A DNA stretch of 64,000 bases from Candidatus Deferrimicrobiaceae bacterium (GTDB lineage Bacteria; Desulfobacterota; Deferrimicrobia; Deferrimicrobiales; Deferrimicrobiaceae): positions 248,001-312,000 of the forward strand of contig DASXVV010000014.1 in NCBI GenBank assembly GCA_036504035.1, read 5' to 3'. Below, one piece after another: positions 1 through 11,124 of the stretch. The notes beneath the pieces were generated by a model that searched no databases, was not told the origin of the DNA, and saw only the letters and a program-made list of their open reading frames with translations. Both the position numbers and the translations under genes were made by a program. Position 1 is the stretch's first letter; each line of letters begins with the position of its first letter.

Positions 1-247
1 CGGCCGCCATGTACTGGACGTCGCCCCGGACGCCGTGCTCGGGGCCGAACAGGGCGGCGAGTCGCACGCCCGGCGCCTCGTGGAAGAGATCGGCCGCATG
101 GCGCAGCCGGCGGTCCAGCGAGGTGGGGTTGCAGACGAGCCCGACGGAAAGCCCCTTGAGGAGCGCGAAGCCGTCCTCGACGAGGACGTCGAGGCCGGAA
201 AGGACGGGTCTGGCCCGGCGAGGCGGGCGGATCGGCTTGGGAGACAT
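1..247 (-). CDS. NamZ-like (DUF1343) exo-beta-N-acetylmuramidase, N-terminal part only
   Basis: The minus strand from an ATG at 245-247 stays open for 82 codons to the window edge, so only the N-terminus is seen. The visible protein has a basic start, then SVGLVCNPTS and LFGPEHGVRGDVQ. These match the opening of the DUF1343 family, whose characterised member NamZ trims terminal MurNAc from peptidoglycan fragments during cell-wall recycling. No clear signal peptide is visible, although many relatives are exported. The gene is divergent from the helicase at 361, with a shared 113-base intergenic region. Family assignment is good; the exact substrate is inferred from the family. Confidence 0.75.
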   Translation of the reverse strand, partial: MSPKPIRPPRRARPVLSGLDVLVEDGFALLKGLSVGLVCNPTSLDRRLRHAADLFHEAPGVRLAALFGPEHGVRGDVQYMAA

Positions 248-306
248 GATCCACATCTTAGTGCGGGAACCCGCCTCCCCGCAATCTTCTCCCGGCAAAG
301 GGAGGG

Positions 307-312
307 TATACT
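307..312 (+). promoter_or_regulatory. possible -10 box for the DEAD-box helicase
   Basis: TATACT lies 48 bases upstream of the helicase ATG at 361. No convincing -35 element sits 16-18 bases further up, so this is a weak call. Confidence 0.3.
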
Positions 313-360
313 ATCGGCGGAACACCCAATACCCGTCGTCCAATCCAGAAAGAAGGTGTC

Positions 361-1572
<1,212 letters not shown>

Positions 1573-1598
1573 CGATCCGGGAAGCGCCTTTATGATGG

Positions 1599-1626
1599 GA
1601 TAGGGCGGTCATTTGGCCGCCCTATC
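1599..1626 (+). terminator. hairpin after the helicase gene
   Basis: A perfect 10-bp stem, GATAGGGCGG pairing with CCGCCCTATC around an 8-base loop, lies between the helicase stop and the next gene. There is no U-run after it, so it may act as an intrinsic terminator of low efficiency or as a 3' stabilising hairpin. Confidence 0.5.
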
Positions 1627-1677
1627 CTGTGATCGAAAGTGGAATAATGTCGGGACCCCACTCCCCTGGAGGCCCCG

Positions 1678-4600
1678 GTGATTGCGCGCCCCGCTCGTTT
1701 GTTCCTCCTTCTCGCGTTGTTGCTGGCGGACCTTGCCGTCGTCGGCCCCTCCCATGCCGCTCCCGTATCCGGTTCCGCCCCGACGGTCGAAAGCTTTAAC
1801 CCCACCGGCCTCGTGAAGGGCGTCCGGCAGGCGGCCGTTCGCTTTTCGGACCCGATGGTCCCGTTCGGCGACCCGCGGGTCGCGGACCCGTTCTCGGTGT
1901 CGTGCCCCGTCAAGGGGAAGGGGCGATGGGCGGACGAGCGGAACTGGGTGTACGACTTCGACAAGGACCTCGCGGCCGGGATCGTCGCGCGATTCACCCT
2001 CGTTCCGGGTCTTAAGAGTCTCGCAGGCCTCGCGCTTGAAGGGACTGCGTCCTTCGAGTTTTCCACGGGGGGGCCGGCGATCATCGCCTCGGTTCCCAGA
2101 GAGGGAACGCTCGAGATCGACGAGGAGCAGGCTTTCATCCTCCTCTTGGACGGGGAGGCCGACGAGGCGTCGATCCTCGCCCACGCCTCCTTCTCGGTCG
2201 AGGGGATCGGGCAGAAGGTCGGCGTCCGCATCGTCCAAGGGGCCGATCGGACGCGGCTTCTCGACCTGGGGCCGTCGCGAGCCCTGATCCGTATCCGGCG
2301 AAAAGGACTCGGACGGGAGGATGACCTGCTCTCGTTCAAGAAGAAAAAGAACTTCGACGACCCGCGCATCGTCGTCCTCCAGGCACGTCAGCGTTTCCCG
2401 GCCTCCGCCGAGGTTCGCCTCGATTGGGGCGAGGGGATCCGGACGAAGAGCGGCCTATCGAACGAGGAGACGCAGCAGCTCGAATTCACGGTCCGCGATC
2501 CGTTCAAAGTCTCGTTCACCTGCAGCCGCGAGAATCCGGAAGGCGGCTGCCTCCCCATGCTGCCGATGCGCCTGGTCTTCTCCGCGCCCGTCACCCGGGG
2601 CGAGGCGAAGAAGATCGTCCTGCAGGGCGTTTCGGGCAAGTCCCGGCGGGCGGGATTCGAGCGGTCGGAAGAAGGGGGGACGGGCGACGACAAGGTGTAC
2701 GGCGTCACGTTCGACGGGCCGTTCCCGCCGGATGCCCGCTTCACCGTGCGGTTGCCGGAAGGCTTCCGGGACGACGCCGGCCGGCGCCCCGGGAACGCGG
2801 CTTCCTTTCCGTTGAGCGTGTCTACGGGCGGCTATCCGCCGCTGGCGAAATTTTCCGCCCCCTTCGGCATCGTCGAATGGACGGGGGAGGCGGTCCTCCC
2901 CGTCACGCTCCGCAACATCGAGGCGCAGGCGAAAAGCCGGCTGGTCGATGCGGGGCGGACCCCGCCGCTGACGCTCCCGGCTCCCGGGGACAGCACGGAA
3001 TCCGCCCGGATAAAAGGAAACAGGCGCGGGACGGACTGGGCCGCGGATCTGCAGGAAGACGCGATGGCCGATCTCAAGGGACGCATCCGCACGATCGTCC
3101 CGGGAAAGGACGCCGAGATTCTCGCGTGGCTGAGGAAAGTGGAACGGGCCTATCGCTACCACGAGGGGCCATACAACCTGAGCGCGTCGATCCTGTCCTC
3201 CGGCTCGGGAACCCAGGCAATCTCGATCCCGCGTCCCGCGGGCGACAATGCCTTCGAAGTCGTCGGCATCCCGCTTCCCCGACCGGGCTTCTACGTCGTC
3301 GAGCTGGAAAGCGCCCGCCTCGGCACCTCGCTCCTGCAGAAGGCGCCGATGTACATCCCCAACGCGACGCTCGTCACCAACCTCGCGGCCCATTTCAAGA
3401 AGGGGCGCGAATCGTCCGCGGTTTGGGTGACGGCGCTCGACAGCGGCGCGCCGGTCGCCGGGGCGAAGGTCGCGGTCCACGACGGAAACGGGAAAAAGCT
3501 GTGGGAAGGGGAGACGGACGGGGAAGGCATCTCCCGGATCGCCGGCAAGCTTCCGCCACCGGGAGGCGTGGAGGAATGCGGAGATTTCTGCGGCTATTTC
3601 GTCACGGCCCGGCAGGGCGACGACATGACGTTCGTCCTTTCGTCCTGGCAGAAGGGGATCGAATCGTGGCGGTACAACCTCGGGGACGAGAGCCGGGACC
3701 CGTCGATTGCGCACACCGTGTTCGACCGGACGCTGCTGCGCGCGGGTGAGACCGTCTCCATGAAGCATTTCCTGCGGCGCCACTTCTCGGGCGGGATCAC
3801 GGCCGCGGAAGCCGGGAAACTCCCGAAGGGGCTGGCCATCGTCCATGAGGGGAGCGATCAGCGATATCTCTTTCCGCTGTCGTGGGACGCCTCGGGAATC
3901 TCGGAAAGCCGCTGGGAGATCCCGCGGGAGGCGAAGCTGGGGGAATACCAGGTCTACCTGCTCGACGAGGACCTGTCGGGCTCGGGTGGAAAAATCGCCG
4001 TCGGCAAGTTCAAGCGGGAAGACGACGTTTTCTGGCGCGTCGCACGACGCCTCTCGGGCGCGTTCCGGGTCGAGGAATTCCGCGTCCCGATGATGAAGGC
4101 GTCGGTGAGGCCGGTGGGCGGGCCGCTCGTGCGGGCGAAGACGGCGGCGCTGGACTTGATGGCGGCCTATCTCTCGGGGGGCGGCGCCGGCGGCGCCGCC
4201 GTCAAGCTGCGGACCGACGTCTCCCCCGGTCACGTGTCGTTTTCCGCCTTCGAGGAATACACGTTCGCCAACGGTCCGATCATCGAGGGGATCGTCCGGG
4301 GCAGCTCCCGGTACGATGACGAATTTGGCGGAGGAGAGGACGAGGAAGACGATGGCGGGCAGACGGGTCCCCGGAAGAAGACGGTCCGCACGAAGGAGCT
4401 GACGCTCGGCGCGCGCGGCACGCTGCGGACGACGGTCGATCGCCTCCCGAACGCGGCCGTGCCGATGGACCTGGTCGCCGAGATGGAGTTCGCCGACCCC
4501 AACGGCGAGATCCAGACGGTCTCGACGCGCGTCCCGATCTATCCCGCGAAGGTGCTTCCCGGCATTCTGCCTGACGGCTGGGCGGCGTCGAAGGAGGATT

Positions 4601-7600
4601 TTCGCTTCAAGGTGGCCGTGGTCGACCTCTCTGGCAAGCCGGTGAAGGATGCCGAAGCGACGGTGGACCTGTTCCAGCGGAACCGCTACACGCATCGGAA
4701 ACGGCTGCTGGGCGGGTTCTACGCCTACGAGTACGTCACCGAGACGAAGAAGGTGACGGAGCGGTTCTGCGCGGGGAGAACCGACGAGAAGGGGCTTTTG
4801 TTCTGCGAGGGGAAAAGCCCGGTCTCGGGCAACGTGCTCCTTTCGGCGCGCGTCGCCGACGACAACGGCGCCGTCGCCGCCGCGAACCAGGACGTCTGGG
4901 TCGCCGGCAAGGACGACTGGTGGTTCGAGCAGCAGGACGGCGACCGGATCGACCTCCTTCCTGAGAAGAAGCGCTACGAGCCGGGCGACACCGCCCGGTT
5001 CCAGGTCCGGATGCCGTTCCGGGAGGCGACCGCGCTCATCGCCGTAGAGCGCGAGGGCGTCCTCGAGACGTTCGTCCGGACGCTGTCGGGAAAATCTCCG
5101 GTCGTCGAGATTCCCGTGCGCCCGACGTTCGCGCCCAACGTCTACGTCTCCGTCCTCGTCGTCCGGGGGCGCGTCGCGGGAGTGACGCCGACCGCCACGG
5201 TCGACCTCGGCAAGCCCGCTTACCGGCTGGGCAACGCAGAGATCAAGGTGGGGTGGAAGGCGCACGAGCTGCTGGTGGGCGTGACGCCCGAGAAGGAAGT
5301 CTACGCGATCCGCGAGAAGGCCAAGGTTCGCGTCCACGTCCGGCGGGCGGACGGCGGGCCGCTTCCGGCCGGGAGCGAGATCGCCGTCGCCGCGGTGGAC
5401 GAGGGATTGCTCGCCCTGTCCCCCAACGGGAGCTGGGACCTGCTCAAGGCGATGATGGGGGAGCGGCCGCACGAGGTGGCGACCTCGACCGCGCAGTCGC
5501 GGGTGGTGGGCAAGCGCCACTTCGGGCTCAAGGCGCTTCCCGCGGGGGGCGGCGGGGGAAGGCAGTCGGCCCGGAAGCTGTTCGAGACGCTGCTTCTCTG
5601 GAAGGGGCGCGTCGTCCTGGACGGGAACGGCGAGGCCGGGATCGACATCCCTCTGAACGATTCGCTGACCGCCTTCCGGGTGGTCGCCGTCGCCAGCGGC
5701 GGCGATTCGCTTTTCGGGACGGGGGGAGCGACGATCCGGACGACCCAGCCGCTCATGGTACTCCCGGGCCTTCCGCCGCTCGTGCGGGAAGGGGACCGCT
5801 TCCTGGCGGGCGTCACCCTGCGCAACGGCTCAGAGCGCCCGATCGCGGCGACGGTCACGGCATACGCCGCCGGGAGCGCGGGGCGCCGGGCGGAGAAGCG
5901 GGTCGGGGTGCGGGAAGCGGCGCTGGCGCCGGGAGAGGCGAAGGAGCTCTCCTGGGAGTTCACGGTTCCTCCGGGCGACAACACGCTCGCATGGCGGTTC
6001 GAGGCCGTCTCCGGCGACAACGCGGCGCAGGATCGCGTCGAGGTGCGGCAGAAGGTGGTTCCGGCCGTCCCGGTGCGGACGCTCCAGGCGACGATCACCC
6101 AGGTCGAGATGCCGTTCTCGTTGGCGGTCGCGAAGCCGGCCGACGCCCTGCCCGGACGCGGCGGGCTCTCGCTCGACCTGAAGGCGTCGCTGTCGGAGGG
6201 GATGGGGGCCGTTCGCTACTTCATGTCGCAATATCCGTACGATTGCCTGGAGCAGAAGGTCTCCGTCGCGGTGGCGCTGCGGGATCCCGCGAAGTGGGCG
6301 GCGATCGCGGCTTCGCTTCCTTCCTATCAGGACGGCGACGGGCTGCTGAAATACTTCCCCGGCCCCTGGGACGGCAGCGACACGCTCACCGCCTACGTCG
6401 TTTCCGTCGCGGAGGAGGCCGGCTGGAAGATCCCCGAGGAGACCGAGGCGCGGATGCTCTCCGGGCTGGAGCGTTTCATCGAGGGGCGCATCTACCGGGG
6501 CAGCCCGCTCAACACGGCCGATCTTTCGATCCGTAAGATGGCGGCGCTCGAGGCGCTCTCGCGCCGCGGCAAGGGGCGCCCGGAGCTTCTGGGCCCGATC
6601 ACGATCGCGCCGAACCTTTGGCCCACATCAGCCGTGCTCGACTGGATGAACGTCATCCTCCGGACGGGGAACCTGCCCGACCGGGACCCCCGTTTTTTGG
6701 AGGCCGAGTCGATCCTGCGCTCCCGCCTCAATTTCCAGGGGACGACGATGGGCTTCTCGACCGAGCGGACGGACTACCTCTGGTGGCTCATGGTGTCCGG
6801 CGACGTGAATGCCGTCAAGGGACTTCTGACGTTCATGAAGATGCCGAAGTGGAAGGCCGACATTCCGAGGCTCGTGAACGGGGCGCTCGGGCGGCAGCAG
6901 CGCGGCGCCTGGAACACGACCGTGGCCAACGCCTGGGGAGTCCTGGCGATGGAACGGTTCACTCAGCTGTTCGAGTCCGTTCCCGTGACGGGGAGGACAC
7001 GGGCGATCCTGGGCGAGACGGTGCAACTCTCCGACTGGGCGGCGCATCCGCGCGGAGAGACGCTGGCGTTCCCGTGGCCCGCAAAGGGGAAGGGATCGAT
7101 CGCGGTGGGGCACGAGGGTTCGGGGCGCCCGTGGGCGACCGTGACCAGCCGGGCGGCCATTCCGCTGAAAAAGCCGCTCTCGACCGGGTACAGAATCGTC
7201 AAGTCGATCAAAGCCGTGTCGAAAAAGCGGAAAGACCGTTGGAGCCGGGGAGACGTAGCCCGCGTGACGCTCTCGATCGAAGCGCAGGCCGACATGACCT
7301 GGGTCGTGGTCGACGACCCCGTTCCGGCGGGATCGACCATCCTCGGGAGCGGCCTCGGCCGCGATTCCGCCCTGCTGACCCGGGGGGAGCGGCGCGAGGG
7401 GCTTGCCTGGTCGGCGTTCGAGGAGCGGGGGTTTGACGGCTTCCGGGCCTTCTACACTTTCGTCCCGAAGGGGAAATGGACCGTTTCGTACACGGTCCGG
7501 CTCAACAATGCGGGCCGCTTCCAGCTTCCGCCGACGCGGGTCGAGGCGATGTACGCGCCCGAGATGTTCGGCGAGTCGCCGAATCCGTCGATGACGCTGG

Positions 7601-7608
7601 CGCCGTGA
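1678..7608 (+). CDS. bacterial alpha-2-macroglobulin family protein with thioester
   Basis: Large exported protease-trap protein of 1976 residues, like the E. coli ECAM/YfhM class, thought to guard the periplasm when the cell wall is breached. It starts at GTG 1678 with a hydrophobic signal peptide ending near SHAAP; there is no lipobox Cys, so it is probably soluble rather than lipid-anchored. MG-type beta-domains fill the N-terminal two thirds. A glycine-rich linker near residue 1290 precedes the A2M domain, which starts near residue 1300. The reactive thioester motif CLEQ is intact, with Cys1523. It overlaps pbpC by 4 bases (GTGA), the classical partnership with a peptidoglycan repair synthase. 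The family is very secure. Confidence 0.93.
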   Translation: MIARPARLFLLLALLLADLAVVGPSHAAPVSGSAPTVESFNPTGLVKGVRQAAVRFSDPMVPFGDPRVADPFSVSCPVKGKGRWADERNWVYDFDKDLAAGIVARFTLVPGLKSLAGLALEGTASFEFSTGGPAIIASVPREGTLEIDEEQAFILLLDGEADEASILAHASFSVEGIGQKVGVRIVQGADRTRLLDLGPSRALIRIRRKGLGREDDLLSFKKKKNFDDPRIVVLQARQRFPASAEVRLDWGEGIRTKSGLSNEETQQLEFTVRDPFKVSFTCSRENPEGGCLPMLPMRLVFSAPVTRGEAKKIVLQGVSGKSRRAGFERSEEGGTGDDKVYGVTFDGPFPPDARFTVRLPEGFRDDAGRRPGNAASFPLSVSTGGYPPLAKFSAPFGIVEWTGEAVLPVTLRNIEAQAKSRLVDAGRTPPLTLPAPGDSTESARIKGNRRGTDWAADLQEDAMADLKGRIRTIVPGKDAEILAWLRKVERAYRYHEGPYNLSASILSSGSGTQAISIPRPAGDNAFEVVGIPLPRPGFYVVELESARLGTSLLQKAPMYIPNATLVTNLAAHFKKGRESSAVWVTALDSGAPVAGAKVAVHDGNGKKLWEGETDGEGISRIAGKLPPPGGVEECGDFCGYFVTARQGDDMTFVLSSWQKGIESWRYNLGDESRDPSIAHTVFDRTLLRAGETVSMKHFLRRHFSGGITAAEAGKLPKGLAIVHEGSDQRYLFPLSWDASGISESRWEIPREAKLGEYQVYLLDEDLSGSGGKIAVGKFKREDDVFWRVARRLSGAFRVEEFRVPMMKASVRPVGGPLVRAKTAALDLMAAYLSGGGAGGAAVKLRTDVSPGHVSFSAFEEYTFANGPIIEGIVRGSSRYDDEFGGGEDEEDDGGQTGPRKKTVRTKELTLGARGTLRTTVDRLPNAAVPMDLVAEMEFADPNGEIQTVSTRVPIYPAKVLPGILPDGWAASKEDFRFKVAVVDLSGKPVKDAEATVDLFQRNRYTHRKRLLGGFYAYEYVTETKKVTERFCAGRTDEKGLLFCEGKSPVSGNVLLSARVADDNGAVAAANQDVWVAGKDDWWFEQQDGDRIDLLPEKKRYEPGDTARFQVRMPFREATALIAVEREGVLETFVRTLSGKSPVVEIPVRPTFAPNVYVSVLVVRGRVAGVTPTATVDLGKPAYRLGNAEIKVGWKAHELLVGVTPEKEVYAIREKAKVRVHVRRADGGPLPAGSEIAVAAVDEGLLALSPNGSWDLLKAMMGERPHEVATSTAQSRVVGKRHFGLKALPAGGGGGRQSARKLFETLLLWKGRVVLDGNGEAGIDIPLNDSLTAFRVVAVASGGDSLFGTGGATIRTTQPLMVLPGLPPLVREGDRFLAGVTLRNGSERPIAATVTAYAAGSAGRRAEKRVGVREAALAPGEAKELSWEFTVPPGDNTLAWRFEAVSGDNAAQDRVEVRQKVVPAVPVRTLQATITQVEMPFSLAVAKPADALPGRGGLSLDLKASLSEGMGAVRYFMSQYPYDCLEQKVSVAVALRDPAKWAAIAASLPSYQDGDGLLKYFPGPWDGSDTLTAYVVSVAEEAGWKIPEETEARMLSGLERFIEGRIYRGSPLNTADLSIRKMAALEALSRRGKGRPELLGPITIAPNLWPTSAVLDWMNVILRTGNLPDRDPRFLEAESILRSRLNFQGTTMGFSTERTDYLWWLMVSGDVNAVKGLLTFMKMPKWKADIPRLVNGALGRQQRGAWNTTVANAWGVLAMERFTQLFESVPVTGRTRAILGETVQLSDWAAHPRGETLAFPWPAKGKGSIAVGHEGSGRPWATVTSRAAIPLKKPLSTGYRIVKSIKAVSKKRKDRWSRGDVARVTLSIEAQADMTWVVVDDPVPAGSTILGSGLGRDSALLTRGERREGLAWSAFEERGFDGFRAFYTFVPKGKWTVSYTVRLNNAGRFQLPPTRVEAMYAPEMFGESPNPSMTLAP

Positions 7609-9836
7609 GTGCACGGTGGTCAAGGTTCGCGCGAATCCTCGTCGCGATTTTTGCGGCCGCGGGCATTGTCGTCCCGGCGGCGGGATGGTGGCTGACGACC
7701 GGGGGGGCGGACCCGCCATCCTTTGAAGCGGTGCGTTCGGGGTTCACGCCGTCCGAGGCGCTGCTCCTCGACCGGAACGGGGTGCCGATCGATTCGATCC
7801 GGATCGACTCCCGCGGCCGCAGGTTGTCCTGGGTTTGCCTCGACGCCATCTCCCCTGCGATGGTCCGGGCGATCCTCGCCTCCGAGGATCGGCGGTTCAT
7901 GCGGCATCACGGGGTGGACTGGCGGGCGCTCGCGTCGGCGGCGGCCGGCAATCTCCTGCGGGGCGGGCGGCGCGGCGCCTCGACGATATCGATGCAGCTC
8001 GCCGGGATGCTCGACGGAGGCCGGGGGAGGGGCGTCTCCGGTCGCCGAAAGCTCCCCGGGAAGGTCGCCCAGCTGCGTCGGGCGGTCGCGCTGGAGCGCC
8101 GCTGGAGCAAGGGACAGATTCTCGAGGCGTACCTGAACCTCGTCACTTTCCGGGGGGAGCTGCAGGGGATCGACGCGGCGGCCCGCGGGCTATTCCACAA
8201 GGCGCCGGGCGGGCTGACCGGGCCGGAGTCGATCGTCCTGTCGGTGCTCGTCCGCTCGCCCAACGCGCTTCCGCCGCGCGTCGGAAGGCGCGCGGCCGTC
8301 CTGGCGCGGGCGATGGGCGGGACGGTTTCCGAAGCGGAAGCGACCCGCCTGGCCGTCGAGACGCTGTCGGTCCCGTACGCGATCGACCAGGGGCCGTCGC
8401 TCGCCCCGCTCGTCGCCCGGCAACTGCTGACGCTCGGCGGCCAGCGCGTCGCCTGCACCCTCGACGCGGCGCTCCAGCGCTTCGCTTCCGAGTCGCTCGC
8501 GCGCCAGCTGGCGTCGCTCGGCGGGCAGAACGTGACCGACGGCGCGGTCCTCATAGCCGACAATCGGACCGGGGAGATTTTGGCCTACGTGGCCAACGGC
8601 GGGACGCTCTCCTCGGCGATCTGCGTCGACGGGGTCGCCGCGCGCCGGCAGGCCGGTTCGACGCTCAAGCCGTTCCTCTACGGGCTGGCGATCGAGCGCC
8701 GCATCCTGACCGCGGCCTCGTTGCTCGACGATTCCCCCCTAGACGTCCAGACGGCTTCCGGCACCTATCGCCCGCAGAACTACGACCGGACGTTCCGGGG
8801 GGCGGTCTCCGTCCGCACCGCGCTGGCCTCCTCCCTCAACGTGCCCGCCGTCCGCACGATCAGGATCGCGGGGGAGGACGACTTCGCCCGGCGGCTTCGC
8901 GCCCTCGGATTCTCGGCCATCGACGACAGGGGCGATTATGGCGCCTCGCTGGCGCTCGGCTCCGCCGACGTCACGCTGCTGGAGCTCGTCAACGCCTTCC
9001 GGACGCTTGCGAACGTGGGGATGGGCGGGCCGCTGTCGCTCCTGCCCGGGGCGAAGCCGGGGGAACGATCCCGGAAGATGTCGAGGGAATCAGCCTTCAT
9101 CGTCTCGGACATCCTGGCGGACCGGGGCGCGCGGGCCGAGGCGTTCGGGCTCGACAATCCGCTCGGGACCCCGTTCCGGGCCTCGGCCAAGACCGGCACC
9201 AGCAAGGACATGCGCGACAACTGGTGCATCGGCTTCACGAGCCGCTACACCGCGGGCGTGTGGGTCGGCAATTTCAACGGAGCCCCGATGTGGAACGTCT
9301 CGGGCGTGTCGGGCGCCGCGCCGGTCTGGCGGGAGGTGATGACTTATCTGCACGAGGGGAGTCCGCCCGCGAACGTGAAGGCGCCTCCCGGTGTCCTGAC
9401 GGCGCGGGTCGATTTCCCGGAAGAAGTCGAGCCCGGCCGCGAGGAGTGGTTCGTCGCGGGAACGGAGCCGTCCGCCGAGGCCGCCCCCGCAAGAGCCAAG
9501 CTGCCTTCCCGGATCGCGTATCCCGCGGAGGGGACGGTCGTCGCCCTCGATCCCGACATCCCGGATGCGCGCCAGCGGATCTTCTTCCAGGCGCGCGACC
9601 CGTCGCCTGGGGACGCCTGGCGCCTGGACGGCCTTCCCGCGGGGCGGGCCGACGCGCCCTCGCCGTGGGCCCCCGAGGCGGGGATCCACACGCTCGAGCT
9701 GGTAACGGCCGAGGGACGTCCGGCCCACGCCGTGCGATTCTCGGTCCGGGGGCGCCCGCGGGCGACGGCACCTCCCGACAGATTTCCGGAAAAAGAGACA
9801 TCCCATGAAACTTCCGGTCATGGGGGTCATCTTTAG
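7605..9836 (+). CDS. pbpC: penicillin-binding protein 1C
   Basis: Bifunctional peptidoglycan glycosyltransferase/transpeptidase-fold protein anchored in the inner membrane. The start is GTG 7605 inside the A2M stop (GTGA); longer in-frame starts would lie within the A2M gene. The 743-residue protein has one N-terminal membrane segment, GT51 motifs (EDRRFMRHHGVDW near residue 94, GASTISMQLA, KGQILEAYLNL), then a transpeptidase domain with S352-T-L-K355, SLN and K529-TGTS. A BiPBP_C domain closes the protein. PBP1C proteins pair with alpha-2-macroglobulin genes; the E. coli enzyme shows glycosyltransferase but little proven transpeptidase activity. All active-site motifs look intact here. Confidence 0.95.
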   Translation: MSARWSRFARILVAIFAAAGIVVPAAGWWLTTGGADPPSFEAVRSGFTPSEALLLDRNGVPIDSIRIDSRGRRLSWVCLDAISPAMVRAILASEDRRFMRHHGVDWRALASAAAGNLLRGGRRGASTISMQLAGMLDGGRGRGVSGRRKLPGKVAQLRRAVALERRWSKGQILEAYLNLVTFRGELQGIDAAARGLFHKAPGGLTGPESIVLSVLVRSPNALPPRVGRRAAVLARAMGGTVSEAEATRLAVETLSVPYAIDQGPSLAPLVARQLLTLGGQRVACTLDAALQRFASESLARQLASLGGQNVTDGAVLIADNRTGEILAYVANGGTLSSAICVDGVAARRQAGSTLKPFLYGLAIERRILTAASLLDDSPLDVQTASGTYRPQNYDRTFRGAVSVRTALASSLNVPAVRTIRIAGEDDFARRLRALGFSAIDDRGDYGASLALGSADVTLLELVNAFRTLANVGMGGPLSLLPGAKPGERSRKMSRESAFIVSDILADRGARAEAFGLDNPLGTPFRASAKTGTSKDMRDNWCIGFTSRYTAGVWVGNFNGAPMWNVSGVSGAAPVWREVMTYLHEGSPPANVKAPPGVLTARVDFPEEVEPGREEWFVAGTEPSAEAAPARAKLPSRIAYPAEGTVVALDPDIPDARQRIFFQARDPSPGDAWRLDGLPAGRADAPSPWAPEAGIHTLELVTAEGRPAHAVRFSVRGRPRATAPPDRFPEKETSHETSGHGGHL

Positions 9837-9893
9837 GCGATCGGAACAGGCGTCGTGCCGTGAACCTTGCAGTACCTCCGGAGGTGCCAAGTC

Positions 9894-10547
9894 ATGAGCC
9901 AGCTCGAACTGCTCGATCCGAAAAACTCCGCCCTCGTCCTGATCGATTTCCAACCTCAGATGACCTTCGGCGTCGCCAGCATCGACCGTCAGACGCTCTT
10001 TAACAACGTGCTCCTCCTGGCTAAGGCAGCGAAGATATTCAAGGTGCCGACCGTCCTGACGACCGTGGCGTCGAAAAGTTTCTCGGGCTACATGTGGCCG
10101 CAGATCCTCGATCTTTTCCCGGGGCAGGAACCGGTCGAACGGACGTCGATGAACTCCTGGGAAGACGAGAAATTCGTGGCGGCGGTCAAGGCGACGGGGC
10201 GGAAGAAGCTCGTCATGGCGGCGCTCTGGACGGAGGTCTGCCTGGCGTTTCCGGCGCTGGGAGCGATCAAGGCGGGTTATGAAGTCTATGCCGTCGAGGA
10301 TGCTTCGGGCGGCACTACCCCGATTGCGCACAACGCCGCCATGCGGCGCGTCGAGCAGGCGGGCGCGGTCCCGATGACGTCGCTTCAGGTTCTCCTCGAG
10401 TACCAGCGCGACTGGTCGCGCACGGAAACCTACGATGCGGTCTTGGGGGTCGTGAAGGAACACTGCGGCGCCTACGGCCAGGGGGTCGAGTACGCCTACA
10501 CCATGGTGCACGGCGCACCGCCCAGCCGGAAAAACACGGGCCGCTAA
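9894..10547 (+). CDS. YcaC-like isochorismatase-family hydrolase
   Basis: Cysteine hydrolase of the isochorismatase superfamily, 217 residues. The family acts on C-N or ether bonds of small molecules; the YcaC substrate is unknown. Asp18 in LVLIDFQ and nucleophile Cys116 in TEVCLAFPALGA are present, with Arg83 in ERTSMNSW aligned to YcaC ARPGQINAW. ATG 9894 is chosen because GGAGGTG lies 9 bases before it; a TTG 27 bases upstream has no ribosome site. It heads a close-packed run through 14411 with the ABM protein and the amidohydrolase, so it probably acts on an amide or related product of that run. The fold is secure and the substrate is unknown. Confidence 0.88.
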   Translation: MSQLELLDPKNSALVLIDFQPQMTFGVASIDRQTLFNNVLLLAKAAKIFKVPTVLTTVASKSFSGYMWPQILDLFPGQEPVERTSMNSWEDEKFVAAVKATGRKKLVMAALWTEVCLAFPALGAIKAGYEVYAVEDASGGTTPIAHNAAMRRVEQAGAVPMTSLQVLLEYQRDWSRTETYDAVLGVVKEHCGAYGQGVEYAYTMVHGAPPSRKNTGR

Positions 10548-10551
10548 GGCC

Positions 10552-11124
10552 ATGGAAAGCCCGGCGCATGAAACCGGACCGCTGACGGTCATCGTCACCT
10601 GGAGGGTCCGGGCGGGATGCGAAAAGGAGTTCGAGGCGTGGCGGCGGGAGATCGGGGCCGCCGCCCTCGGATTCCAGGGCCACATGGGTATAGACGTGTT
10701 CCGCCCCGCGGGCTCCGGCGGCGAGTACGTGGTGGTCTTCCGGTTCGATACCTACGACCATCTGCGGGCGTGGCAGGAATCGGACGTCCGGCGAGATCTC
10801 CTGAAAAAGGCCGAGCCGTTCCGGGAGAAGGAACCGACTTACCACCAACAGAGCGGACTGGAGTACTGGTTCGTCCCGGCCGGCGGCACGGAATCCCCAC
10901 CGCGCTGGAAGATGGTCATCGTCACGGTCCTGGGCGTCTGGCCGCTCAGCATTCTGGTCCCGTGGCTGCTGAATCCGCTCATCGCCAACTTCGCTTTCGT
11001 CCTGAAAGCGCTCCTGATCGCCGTTGGTATCGTTATTCTGCTGACTTGGGTGGTCATGCCGGTCCTGGTGCGCATCCTCCGCCCCTGGCTGCAACATCGC
11101 GGTTCAAGGGAGGCAACACCATGA
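10552..11124 (+). CDS. ABM-domain protein with two C-terminal membrane segments
   Basis: The 190-residue protein has an N-terminal antibiotic-biosynthesis-monooxygenase fold (about residues 10-95; VTWRVRAGCEKEFEAWRRE and FRFDTYDHLRAWQES are typical) and a C-terminal part with two hydrophobic segments (about 118-140 and 145-172) that should span the inner membrane. Such membrane-tethered ABM proteins have no settled reaction; some ABM proteins are cofactor-free oxygenases and others are only ligand binders. It starts 5 bases after the isochorismatase stop and overlaps the amidohydrolase by 4 bases (ATGA), implying translational coupling. The domain call is good, the function unknown. Confidence 0.8.
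   Translation: MESPAHETGPLTVIVTWRVRAGCEKEFEAWRREIGAAALGFQGHMGIDVFRPAGSGGEYVVVFRFDTYDHLRAWQESDVRRDLLKKAEPFREKEPTYHQQSGLEYWFVPAGGTESPPRWKMVIVTVLGVWPLSILVPWLLNPLIANFAFVLKALLIAVGIVILLTWVVMPVLVRILRPWLQHRGSREATP

Noticed and set aside
2455-5520. 1021-codon open frame on the minus strand inside the alpha-2-macroglobulin gene
   Set aside because: It is a codon-bias shadow of the high-GC sense gene; the peptide is Arg/Asp/Leu-rich without domains and the sense protein is unmistakable.
9867-9893. TTG start 27 bases upstream for the isochorismatase-like gene
   Set aside because: GGAGGTG sits inside the extension and 9 bases before ATG 9894, and family members start at the later Met.
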